Shown: positions 1 to 10,235 of the stretch, piece after piece
How positions within the stretch are numbered: position 1 is the stretch's first letter
Layout: every line of letters begins with the position of its first letter
Origin: Zanthoxylum bungeanum
Taxonomy: Eukaryota; Streptophyta; Magnoliopsida; Sapindales; Rutaceae
Direction: 5' to 3'
Length of the DNA stretch: 64,000 nucleotides
NCBI GenBank assembly: GCA_019454045.1
Contig: SKCR01023730.1
Span: forward strand, 1-64,000
Translations under genes and position numbers: made by a program
Notes under the pieces: generated by a model
Database searches by the model: none
Told to the model about the DNA's origin: nothing
The model's input: the letters and a program-made list of their open reading frames with translations, nothing else

Positions 1-151
1 GCTTGCATACTGCAGTTTACATAATACTTGAAGAAGTAATTAAACAGAATGATTGAAGCGAGCCCCAGAGAGAATAGGACCTTACCCTAAGAAATGGAAT
101 GCACACACGAATCACGCTTAGAGATCCCGTGGCATGTCTATGACACTAACA
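1..151 (+). repeat. 3' end of the 5' LTR of copia element A
   Basis: The segment ends in CA at 150-151, one base before a primer-binding site, which is the expected place for an LTR terminus. The rest of this LTR lies to the left of the window. The matching tail was not found in the 3' LTR region at 18182-19204, so that LTR appears truncated. Confidence 0.65.
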
Positions 152-152
152 A

Positions 153-164
153 TGGTATCAGAGC
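153..164 (+). other. Primer-binding site, tRNA-iMet type
   Basis: TGGTATCAGAGC is the standard plant retrotransposon site complementary to the 3' end of initiator methionine tRNA, where minus-strand DNA synthesis starts. It lies immediately after an LTR end. Confidence 0.85.
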
Positions 165-2630
165 GAAATCTAAGCATGATTTAATTTATAAGATTTGTAG
201 ACTTTATTTAGGGAATTTTGCTTGGAGCTTGTAAATGGCTAAATTGGTTGTTTGGACATGGTTGGATTATGATGACTTGGAGTTATACATTATTGATTTT
301 GTGAAAAAAGGATTAGATTAATTTTCCCTAAAATCTATACCTTGGCTAATTACTATCCTAGGAAAGCTCATGGTTATTTTTGAATTAGACTATTGGATAT
401 GTTGATTCACATGAAATTGAATGTTAATTGTTGATTTAATTAGATTGAAATCAAAATTGGATGTTAATTTCATGTATTGGCGTGAGATGTGAAGCATGTT
501 ATACAATTGATTTTGCCCCAATTTTGTGTTGGACATGAATGTGAGAATTGGGCATGATTAATTAGATTAAATTAATATTTTGGAAATATTAGGTTAATTA
601 ATTAATTATGATGGTTGCACTTTAATTGAATTAATATATAATTTGGAATGTTTTATTAATTTAATTGTTGTATTTGGGCTAATGGACTTGGTTGTGCCAA
701 ATTTTAGTCTTTGATTATATTTGGGCCTAAACCATTTCCATAAAGTCCAAAATATGACTATTGGCCCTTTAATAATTTCATTGGGCTAAATGGGCCAAAA
801 TTGATTCTATGGCATATGGTGATTCCTAATTGGGCCTATGTATTATGGGTTAGATCCATTTTGGCCAAAGCCCACTCCAAAAGAATTAATTGAAAGCTCA
901 TTGGACATTAATTAAATAGTATTGGATACTAATTGGGCCTTTTGAGACCCAGTAAGATTGGATTTGGAATCCAAGTCTTTAAGGCACATAAATAAATGTA
1001 ATTATTTAATTTGGAATTAAATATGAATTAGTATTGGATACAATTTAAATTGGATTTAAAATTATAGTTCGATATAATTCAAAAATACTTACTTTGAGTA
1101 GTTATTCTTAAACGAGTTTGACTCGAGCAAATCAAATCGTTGTATGAACATTGGAAGGTCATTAATCAAAGATTAATTAATTGGTTTAGATTGATTGAAT
1201 AACATGCTTTGTGTGAATACTTGAATGTATGTATGAATAATGTATATCAGATGGATATTAGAAGGGTGAGGGCAATTTTGAAAATTATTGTAATAAATTT
1301 AGAATTTATTAAATTGGACCTACGTGTCCAGCTTATTACCTCATTTTTCATTGTATTTCTCTTCTCACCAATTCCCCTCAATGTAAATGATGTTTCTTTA
1401 GAAGTATTATGTAAGTGGGTAGAAGTAAGAATATTGTTAGCGGGAGAGAGGAAATGAAGAGATTTGTTCTAGGAACAAATTGTATTAAATATCCATCCGC
1501 ATATCATTATTAATTTTATCGCGCCTTATTATGCTTTTAGAATGCATGCTTAAGGGAGTATGATGAGACCTAATTAAAGATAATTAATTGGATGCCAATT
1601 ACGTGAAAAACCCTCAATAAATATTAAACAATTTCGTTTCATTGAGTGATTTTCTCTCAAGATCCAAGATTGGCACTAGTTTGTTGGCCAAAGTCAAGAC
1701 CTTTATCCATCACAGATGTGTTTGAATCATGAAGGCTTTGTTTCATATCGCATGTCTTGTCCAAGTTGTGATTTGTTGGCCAAAGTCAAGATCACTTCTT
1801 GTCCATCGACATCGATTATAAAGCTTTCCAAAGTCAATGGGTCCCGCTTAACTGGAATTATTAAGCTTGTTGTGTCAAAGCCAAGGCTTAGTTGATTCAT
1901 AGGAAAAAGGTTAGGGAATATATTGGATATATTGCCATATATAGGATATATGTTTCGGACATGGAGGTCCACCTACCGGATCTAGGAATTGGATGAGATC
2001 CAAATGATCTTAGAGATCTACCTAGTTAAATATCATACAGCTTGTTGGCCAAAGTCAAGGTTGTGTGTTATTTAACGGGATCCTAGCCCGCTAGGAAACT
2101 AGGTTTCTCGAGTACTCAACAGAAGGTTAGAGCCTCGCCGAAAATAGTGGGAGGCAATTATTAAATTTGCAATTTCGTTTAGATACTTTCCAATACGCAC
2201 TCGTTTTTGTTTTTCGTCATTAATTTTAAATATATTAGTTGGACTAATATCCAATTGTTGTTTTAACTTAACAGTTAGATTGTATTCAAACTACTTCATT
2301 TGTAGTTGGTTATATAATTGGATTATAGTAATCAATACATTTGAATATAACCAATCAATTGTATTTGATTATATAGTTAGACTATCGTAATCATTATATT
2401 TAATTGTAATTGAAATCATTGATTGGATAGTTGGACTATAGCAATCAAGATGACTGAAAGATTAGCGTCAAAGGACATAATCCTAAGAAAAATGTCTTTA
2501 ACAGCTTTAATTTTCATATTGGGAGTAGAGCCTCTCAAGCATGAGCCCGGAGTTGAGCGAATAGTAGAGCATAAGCTTAGGAAGACTCGTTGTGATGATA
2601 ACTTTAGTACTCAATTCGTTATGCATAGCT
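165..2630 (+). other. Leader and eroded gag region of copia A
   Basis: This AT-rich stretch lies between the primer site and the zinc knuckle and has no readable protein. Small ORFs at 1209-1457 and 2423-2632 show no family resemblance. The 18-mer TTGTTGGCCAAAGTCAAG occurs three times without mismatch, at 1681, 1773 and 2042. From about 2280 the sequence matches the second family-A copy from about 57561, so the right part belongs to the gag region. The rest is noncoding leader or decayed sequence. Confidence 0.6.
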
Positions 2631-2663
2631 GAATCTTCTTAAAAGGACATATCCTAAGTTGTA

Positions 2664-3682
2664 TGCCTAAACTGTGGCAAATGGGGTCACTAGAAGTGTG
2701 ACTGCCGTATGGACAAGGTAGACATGAAGGAAGTGAAAGCGGGACAAGGTTCCAGCTTCAAAAATATTTGTTATAAACATGTTCACTACTGGTTTTAAAA
2801 TTGGATTTTTGATACTAGATGTGATACATGAATATATATACTGATGTGCGGGATCTACTAATAAGCAGGAAACTGGCTTCAGATGAGATCGACCTACAAG
2901 TCGGAAACAGGACGAGAGTCGCTGTCTTGGCCGTAGAAACCTAAGTTTTGAAACTGCCCTTTGGGCATGTACTTAAACTAGGAGACTGTTATAATGTATC
3001 TAGTTTGACTAGGAACATTATCTCAGTATCTAGTTTAACCCTTTACGGGTTATACCTTTATATTCTAGAACACTAAGTGTTTTGTTTATAAAGATAATAT
3101 TGAGATAAACACATTAGATATAAATAACAATATTTATATTTTGAATATAAATGAATCTCAAACATATAACAAGACAAACAAATAGCTCAAATTGAGTAAA
3201 TCAAATGAGACTTATTTGTGGCATTGTCATCTCGGATGCATTAACAAGATTTGTATATCCACACTTTCGAAGAGTGAATACTAGGACGGATTTGATTTGA
3301 TTCAAATTCAAATGATGTCTACAAATTTAATTTATTAGGCAAAGTGCCTAAAACACCTTTTACTTGGTAAAAGTACAAGTGCAACCGATCTGTTAGCCCT
3401 CGTTCATAGTGACATAAGTGGGCCTATGTCTAGCTAAGCTAGAGGTGGATATGAATACTTCGTAACCTTTACGGATGTGGCATCGCGTTACGGTTGTGTG
3501 TATCTTATGAAACAAAAGTTAGAAACTTTTAAGTAATTCAAAGAGTTTCGACACGAAGTAAGAAAACAGACTGGTAAAAGTATTAGAACATTGCGGCCAG
3601 ACCATGATGGACAATACTTAAACTGGTGAGTCGCTCTGAGTTACCAATTTCCTTCTAGGGATACACATTGAACAATGCAATA
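2664..3682 (+). pseudogene. Copia A gag zinc knuckle, GAG-pre-integrase and integrase core (broken)
   Basis: At 2664-2705 a CCHC knuckle of the form CLNCGKWGH is readable, interrupted by TAG right after the His. Near 3200-3260 a reading with LWHCHLGCINK matches the GAG-pre-integrase domain (normally LWHxRLGHxN). At 3443-3510 GGYEYFVTFTDVASRYG is the integrase core strand that precedes the second catalytic Asp. Stops and frameshifts separate these blocks. The region stops at the target-site duplication of the Ogre-like insertion and continues at 16317. It is a dead polyprotein. Confidence 0.8.
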
Positions 3683-3687
3683 CTTAT
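3683..3687. other. Target-site duplication CTTAT (left copy)
   Basis: CTTAT precedes the element at 3683-3687 and follows it at 16317-16321. Joining the flanks gives a run that matches the uninterrupted family-A copy near 59380. Confidence 0.92.
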
Positions 3688-4581
3688 TGTGGGAACACAG
3701 GAGCTGGGCGATGCATGCTGTTCTAGGCTCGGGGGCCTAGTTGGGAGTACGGAGTAGCCAACGAAGGACTAAACCGGAGAATAAGGGAGTCGCCACCCGG
3801 TGTGAATCGGGACAAAGATTTAAGGCCGCACTCACCCCTCGCAAGGGAAGATCTCAAACCATTGGGTTCAGAATGGTCCCTTACTTGTGCCACTTGTAAT
3901 GTAATGATTTATGCAATAATCCAACCAAGCCTATGACATATATTTCCAAGTGCACCACAATCCTAAGTTCACATGCTTAAAAGTAAAGTTTACATCTAAC
4001 ATACATGAAATCAAGTCTTACTGCCAAATTCACATGCTTAAAGGTAGGCCTTTGCAACAACAAGCACATAACGTCATAAGAATTCAATCATTCATGTAAA
4101 CATAAACACAAACAGTCCTGGTAACATTTGCATGCAATATAAAGGAAATCAAAATGAAGACAGGTAATATTGTAGGCGCATTATGTAAAGAGGCATATAA
4201 GATATGGTCAAGATAACTGCATGATAAATGAAATCAATACAAACACATAACTTGATAAGATGAAGAAAAACACGAATTTAAACATGTCAAAGATGAACAA
4301 TCAAAGATGAAATTTTAGATTAAAGATGAACATGCCATAATGTGATACTAAATGGTGCAACTAACATGAGTGAAAGAAAGGAATACCGGGAAGAAGAGAA
4401 ATGCAATATGCACCTATATCCGTGCAATTACTGCCAATTTTCCATTAAGCATGTTACATGTGGTGCCATATTATGCAATGATATGTCATATGGATGAATG
4501 ATGTGGAAAAGAAAACATGTCACAACATTGCGCAACAAGAAGAGGAAATAACGTGCATGGTAAAAATGACATTTTGCAAAA

Positions 4582-5410
4582 ACAGCGATAAATAGTGTAA
4601 TAAACAGCGCGGCAAAACACTATGGCAAAGGTAGCCTTATGGCGTTTTCCCTCGAATGGAGGACCTTCAAAACACCCTAGTTAGGCCCATGCGCACATAT
4701 TACATAATCAAATGCAATAAATAAAGAATCATAAAGAAAGGATTTTTGTAAAACAACGATAAATCGTGTAATAAATAGCGCGGTAAAACATCGAGGCAAA
4801 GGTAGCCTTATGGCGTTTTCCCTCGAATGGAGGACCTTAAAACCACCCTAGTTTAGCCCGTGCGCACATATTACATAATCAAATGCAATAAATAAAGAAG
4901 CATAAAGAAATGATTTTTGTAAAACAGCGATAAATAGTGTAATAAACAGCGCGGCAAAACATCATGGCAAAGATAGCCTTATGGCGTTTTCCCTCGAATG
5001 GAGGACCTTAAAAACACCTTAGTTAAGCCCATGCGCACATATTACATAATTAAATGCAAGAAATAAAGAAGCATAAAGAAAGGATTTTTGTAAAATAGCG
5101 ATAAATAGTGTAATAAACAGCGCGACAAAATATCATTGGAAAGGTAGCCTTATAGCGTTTTCCCTCGAATGGAGGACCTTAAAACCACCCTAGTTAAGCC
5201 CATACGCATACATTACATAATCAAATGCAATAAAAAAGAAGCATAAAGAAAGGATTTTTGTAAAATAGTGATAAATAGTGTAATAAACAGCGCGGCAAAA
5301 CATCATGGCAAAGGTAGCCTTATGGCGTTTTCCCTCAAATGGAAGACCTTAAAACCACCCTAGTTAAGCCCATGCTCATACACTACATAATCAAATGAAA
5401 TAAAAAAATA
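4582..5410 (-). repeat. 171-bp tandem array inside the LTR (five copies)
   Basis: A recurring block containing (in plus sense) GCGATAAATAGTGTAATAAA starts at 4582, 4753, 4924, 5095 and 5265, a period of 171, 171, 171 and 170. Each unit includes the phrase CCCTCGAATGGAGGACCTT. The same array exists in the other LTR, so it predates this insertion. It lies downstream of the TATA box in element sense, that is, in the transcribed R/U5 part. Confidence 0.92.
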
Positions 5411-6565
5411 AAATAAATAAAGAATATCGGATTTCGTATACCCGATTGAACACATCTCTCGTCCAATCAAGTATACATCATCCGGCGCGGCGAAGCCTCG
5501 GGTAAAGGATTTTAACCCCTTTAAGGGGACCTTTCATCACACTTGCTAAGCCCATGCGCATCATATCCATATGACATAAATGAATGATATGCGGAAATTA
5601 AAAGACAGAAAAATTAAACGGCAAATAATCAAATGAACAAGATAACATAAAACCAACAAGTGCCGTTTGCTCAAGTGGTACGTGGAATTGTTGCCCAAGT
5701 ACAGACCGCACTACCGTCCATTCGGATTCGGCTACGGAATTTACGTCTGGGTTTCCATCCTATATACCACAAGAGACGACACTTTCATTCATCCAAAATC
5801 CACAACAATCATCATACACACAACAAATGCCACAAATACAGAAAATATAATCAAAATGAATGACCAGAAATTAAATAAGAATAAGTGTGAAAGATACCCT
5901 CAGGTCTAACCTTTTTAGTCGTCTTCGGACTTGCGTTTCGCGGAGATCGGAAGGGATAAAAGCTCCTTACTCTTCCGGTTCACTAGCTTGACGTTTTGGC
6001 TCGCTGTTCCACTATTTTCTCCACTATTTTGGCGTCGATTTGCTGCTATTTTTGACATGTTTTCTGCTCACGGTTTCAGTCTTATTATTCTGTTTTGGTG
6101 GACTGTTTGTGCGTGTTTTATGGGGCTATTTGTGTTGATTTTTTTGTGATTTTTTAGGGGTTAAATGTGCAATTTTTACTCACTGGTTTGGGGTATTTTG
6201 GGGGCTGTTTGAAAGGCTGGAACTGCGCAAGAGGGCTACTATTTGTGCGTGAAAGGGGCTGCTGTTCTGGTTGCTGTTTCACGTGGATGTGGCTTCTGTT
6301 CTGGTTGTTTTTCACGTGGATGTTGCTGCTGTTTATGATGTTATTTTGGTGGTGATTAGTGGCTGTGATGGTGGTGATAGGGGGTGTTGTAAATCGGCTA
6401 AGGAGGGGGGATGGTGGATGTATGGTTCTCGGCCAAGAGAGAGTGAGATGAAGAGAAAGGTTTCTGGTTGGTGTCTTGTAATTTACGTGTGAGATGAGGG
6501 ATATGTTGATGTATTGGGCGTGTATTAGAGAGAGTGGAGGGGAGGGGTGGCTAGGTTAGTGCATG

Positions 6566-6573
6566 TTTATATA
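6566..6573 (-). promoter_or_regulatory. TATA box in the 3' LTR
   Basis: TATATAAA on the minus strand is the best core promoter candidate of this LTR. The copy in the 5' LTR is at 15534-15541. In this downstream LTR it would drive readout into copia A. Confidence 0.55.
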
Positions 6574-7351
6574 GAAGAGAGGTAGGGTTTGCCATTGTCT
6601 CACAAGGAAGAGATTTGTTTCCAAATTAGGAGTGATATGAATGGTATATACAAGATTGAGGGGGGACAAAATATTTTAAATTAGGAAGTCAACTAATCTA
6701 AATTGGTGGATATCTTATTGAATTAGGAAGTCAACTAATTTAAATTGGTAGATGTCTTATTAGATTAGGAAGTCAAATATTTGATTAGCTTTGATTGGTT
6801 AGGATTGATTTTAATTAGTCATATCTTATTTTAATTTTAGTATATGAATTATTTAAATTAGGCATGATTTTAGTTTATGTTGGTAATTATTTATTTTATG
6901 TTTTGTATATGTTTTATTTAATTATTTAATTAACTTAATTATTATCTTATTTAATTAATATTTTAATTTAATTAATATTTATTTAATTTGGGGTGTATAT
7001 TAAGGCTTTGGGCGTGTGGGCTAGGTGTGTGAGGGTGGGCTTGGTTAGGTGTGTGTTGGTTTAGTTAAGTGTTTGGGATATGTTTGTGTGGGCTAGGTGG
7101 GTGTGTGGGCTAAATTCATGTGGACTAGGTGTGTGTGGGCCGGGTTTAGGTGTCTCGGGCCGAGCATAAATTTTAAAACAGAAAACAAACGAGTTACTTG
7201 AAACCAAACTAGTGAACTTTATCCGTCAATGAGTCAATTCTTGACTCTTCCCTTCCGATGTCCGTTTCCCGCGGTCTCTGTAACTTAAAAGGTAGTTGTC
7301 TCCAAATAAGACTCCTCATCGGGTTTCACATGCAAAAATGCAATGCCTACA

Positions 7352-7364
7352 GTCGCCCCCACTT
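7352..7364 (-). other. Polypurine tract next to the 3' LTR
   Basis: In element sense, AAGTGGGGGCGAC runs straight into the LTR start TGTAGG. This is the expected position and composition of the plus-strand primer. Confidence 0.7.
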
Positions 7365-7554
7365 TGATGGGGCTTGTGCAGTGTGTGACAGTGACAGTCC
7401 TATCAAAGTCTATGCAATGCATTTTTACTTACCTGGCTAGCTAGCTGCCTCGAGCTGAGCTGATGCTGCTCCAAACTGAATTTGATGATGTGTAGTTTCT
7501 GGCATGCTAAACCCCATACCTAAGGCATCGTAGTAGACCACAATTCTTCGTGAT

Positions 7555-8330
7555 AGTCTGCGATAGTCCACGTAGTCCATATACTCGACGGTAATCCACA
7601 GTAGTCCACAACTCTTTGCAGTAGTCCACGGTAGTCCGCAACTCTTCATAATAGTCCACGGTAGTCCACCTAATCCATGGTAATCCACAATAGTCCACAA
7701 CTCTTCACAATAGTCCACAGTAGTCCACAACTCTTCACAATAATCCACGGTAGTCCACGTCATCCACAATAGTCCACGGTAGTCCACGGTAGTCCACATA
7801 ATCCACGGTAATCCACAATGGTCCACAACTCTTCACAATAATCCACGGTAATCCACGGTAATCCACAATTGTCCACAACTCTTCACAATAATCCACGGTA
7901 GTCCACAACTCTTCACAATAATCCACGGTAGTCCACGTCATCCACAATAGTCCACGGTAGTCCACATAATCCACGGTAATCCACAATAGTCCACAACTCT
8001 TCACAATAATCCACGGTAGTCCATGGTAATCCACAATAATCCTCGGTAGTCCACGGTAGTCCACAACTCTTCACAATAGTCCACAGTAGTCCACAACTCT
8101 TCCACAATAGTCCACGGTAATCCACAATAGTCTACGGTAGTCCACGATATTCCACAACTCTTCACGATAGTCCTCGGTAGTCCACATAATCCACAATAGT
8201 CCATGGTAGTCCACATGATCCATAATAATCCTCGGTAGTCCACATAATTCATAATAGTCTACGATAGTCCACAAAATCCACGGTGATCCACTCAATCTTC
8301 ATAATCCACATAGTCCACATGCCGTACCTG
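7555..8330 (-). repeat. Minisatellite of about 10-bp units in the element's 3' UTR
   Basis: About 780 bp are built from the decamers TCCACGGTAG and TCCACAATAG (plus sense) and a 20-bp variant TCCACAACTCTTCACAATAG, arranged in irregular higher-order blocks. Because the pattern lacks stops in several minus frames it yields long spurious reading frames rich in WTTVDY-like repeats. Tandem repeats in the 3' UTR are a known habit of the Tat/Ogre lineage and have been proposed as seeds of satellite DNA. Confidence 0.93.
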
Positions 8331-8399
8331 GCGTGCTGACCCCGTACATAGGGCGTCGCCATGGTCTGAATGCCATACTTAGCGAACTGATACTGAACT

Positions 8400-8615
8400 A
8401 ATATGGGCCTCGCCCTCAAACTGATACTGAAGTGGGGCCTCGCCCCCAAGCTGATATGGGCCTCGCCCTCAAACTCATACTGAAGTGGGGCCTCGCCCCC
8501 TAGCTGACATGGGCCTCGCCCTCAAATTGATGATGATGTGGGGCCTCGCCCCTAAGCTGATATAAAGAGGGGCCTCGCCCCCAAGCCAAAATGGGCCTCG
8601 CCCCCAAGCTGATAC
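8400..8615 (-). repeat. Array built around GGGCCTCGCCC
   Basis: GGGCCTCGCCC recurs about every 30 bp with spacers such as AAGCTGATACTGA. Outlying copies appear at about 9574, 9617 and 9659. The core is close to palindromic. It adjoins the preceding minisatellite, so this UTR holds two unrelated arrays. Confidence 0.9.
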
Positions 8616-8639
8616 TGATATTTTGTTTCACACATTATA

Positions 8640-9280
8640 TTGCCTCCCACGAGATAATCTTGATAGTTAGACATATCTTTGTCCTCAACGAATGCTTCAC
8701 GTCTGAACCGAAGAATCTTCGAAGTACTTGATATACTCAAGTCCAATCATCTGAATGGGTGATCCAAACTAGACTTCTAGTGCGTGTATGCCAAGGCTCC
8801 TCCGCAGCTTAATCCTTAAGTGGGCTGGCTTAGTGACTTCGCTTCGGAGAGTCAGAACGATGGGTCTAACCAATCTGAATGTCTTGATCGCGCTCGGTGA
8901 TTACTTCATCATACTTGATATGATATGGTCTTCTGCCTTTATTTCGTATTCCTTTTTCATTTTTCTCATCTTATTTTTCTCATTTTTTCCTTTTTCTTCT
9001 TTCCTTTTTCTTTTTTTTTTCTTCGACACACCTACCCTTTAAGGTAGCATTTCTCCTCATGGTGGTCCTAATACTCACCCATGGGTAGCTTCACGCTTAT
9101 CAGTTATAGGTGGTCCATTTTTCTTTTCTTTTCTTTTCGGTGATTTCCTTGCTTCCAACCATATCATATAGTAGACTTAGTAAACCGAAGTGGACATCCA
9201 GGCAAACGGTCATTCATTGATCTGTAGTCTCTTCAACTAATCACCTTGCCAACGCACTCAGGCCTCCACTGTTGAGATCC
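8640..9280 (-). other. 3' UTR segment shared with another retroelement family
   Basis: Read on the minus strand, this segment aligns by eye along its whole length with 27150-27790 (plus strand). The exact 20-mer GATAAGCGTGAAGCTACCCA occurs at 9101-9082 and at 27367-27386. It is followed by an A-rich run and then by a GAGGACAAA motif before the arrays. It has no coding potential. The function is unknown to me. Confidence 0.8.
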
Positions 9281-10235
9281 CATAATCAAATGTCCGTGAG
9301 TCTAGCTGGGATCAATCCCTTCAGAGCACGGATGAGAGTGCGTCTCGCACTTGTCGTTTCTAAGGCTTCTTGCTATAGCGCACAATGTCATCGTCGGACA
9401 TATGTCAAAGCATCAAAGATTCTCTCTCTTTTTTTCTTTCTCTCTATTTTTTTCTCTCTTTTTTATTCTCTTCTTTTTTTTTTCTCTCTATTTTTTTTTT
9501 CTCTTTTTTTTTTCTCTCATCATCTTTTTTTTTACTCCAAGGAATTCTTCCTTTCCACTGCTGATACTGTGGGCCTCGCCCCCTGGGATCCATTCCCAAA
9601 ACTCAAACTTTATACGGGCCTCAACCCTCATATTACCATCCGAATCTTAACACTGATGTGGGCCTCGGCCCTAGGATTACCCGGATCTGATTCTGTGCTT
9701 TAGTTGTTTCTGATTGGCTTGTCTTTGCTGCTTTCTCTTTTCTGTCTTCGACACCTGTGAATTCAAAACAAAACAAACACAAAATAATGCAAAGTACGTT
9801 ACGTGTATGCATGCATGTATGGGTTTCCTATCTCGTTGGGTTAGGGCTTCTGTCAATCCTCTTGGTAACTGCTCGGTTTTTTCTTCCTTAGGAAAAGTAC
9901 CACTTCAATCTGTCTGCACTGATTGGTTTTGTGAACTCGTTTCCTTTTCCTAGTCTAACAGTCTCACTGTCTTCATTTCCCAATTTCTGAATGCCCAACT
10001 TATCTTTTCTGCTTGCTTCTTCTGTTCTGAGCATTATGGTACCCAGATTGAATACACTCATGTTGCAAGTTTGAAAGGAATAGACTTAGGCAGATAAATG
10101 AAATGATCGCCTTTATTATTGTTGATAAAAAGTTCGAACAGGTAAACAAAATCAATGTCTTTAAAATGCAAGATAAAATAGGAGAAACATCAGTGCCTTC
10201 TTCCTCAGCCCATGGTTCTTCATCATCGTTATCCC
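9281..10235 (-). other. Noncoding segment between gag and the shared 3' UTR
   Basis: It contains a pyrimidine-rich tract at about 9420-9530 (purine-rich in element sense) and scattered GGGCCTC repeats. No pol motif is seen. The apparent ORFs at 9272-9703 are translations of the T-rich tract and are not genes. Confidence 0.6.

Larger units (their letters stand above)
3688..7351 (-). repeat. 3' LTR of the Ogre/Tat-like gag-only element
   Basis: This 3664-bp LTR begins in element sense with TGTAGGCATTGC at 7351 and ends with CCCACA at 3688. It contains a five-copy 171-bp tandem array, a GT-rich minisatellite on the plus strand (about 7013-7140), a TATATAAA box (6573-6566, minus strand) and AT-rich tracts. 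An internal segment of about 33 bp around 5990-6030 is missing from the other LTR. It also carries TGGCGACTCC at 3795-3786, a partial second match to the tRNA-Arg primer site. Confidence 0.92.

Noticed and set aside
1209..1457. 82-codon ORF in the copia A leader
   Set aside because: No motif, no conservation visible, and AT-rich random composition.
5660..5909. ORFs of 67-80 codons, repeated at 14669-14899
   Set aside because: Same reasoning: LTR-internal, antisense, and with no recognisable domain.
6167..6355. 62-codon ORF also present at 15137-15325
   Set aside because: Both lie at the same place in the two LTRs, so repetition reflects LTR identity, not conservation. The composition is low-complexity (Trp, Leu, Phe) and it lies antisense to the element.
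7437..8295. Overlapping minus-strand ORFs of 60-130 codons rich in WTTVDY and GLPW repeats
   Set aside because: They are translations of a 10-bp minisatellite that lacks stops in several frames. There is no start context, family or non-repeat sequence.
7555..8330. CRISPR-like array
   Set aside because: Units are contiguous short decamers without unique spacers, no cas genes exist, and the DNA is plant nuclear.
9272..9703. 143-codon ORF with a Phe/Leu-rich hydrophobic middle, looking like a membrane protein
   Set aside because: The hydrophobic part is the translation of a CT-rich tract in the element's 3' UTR.
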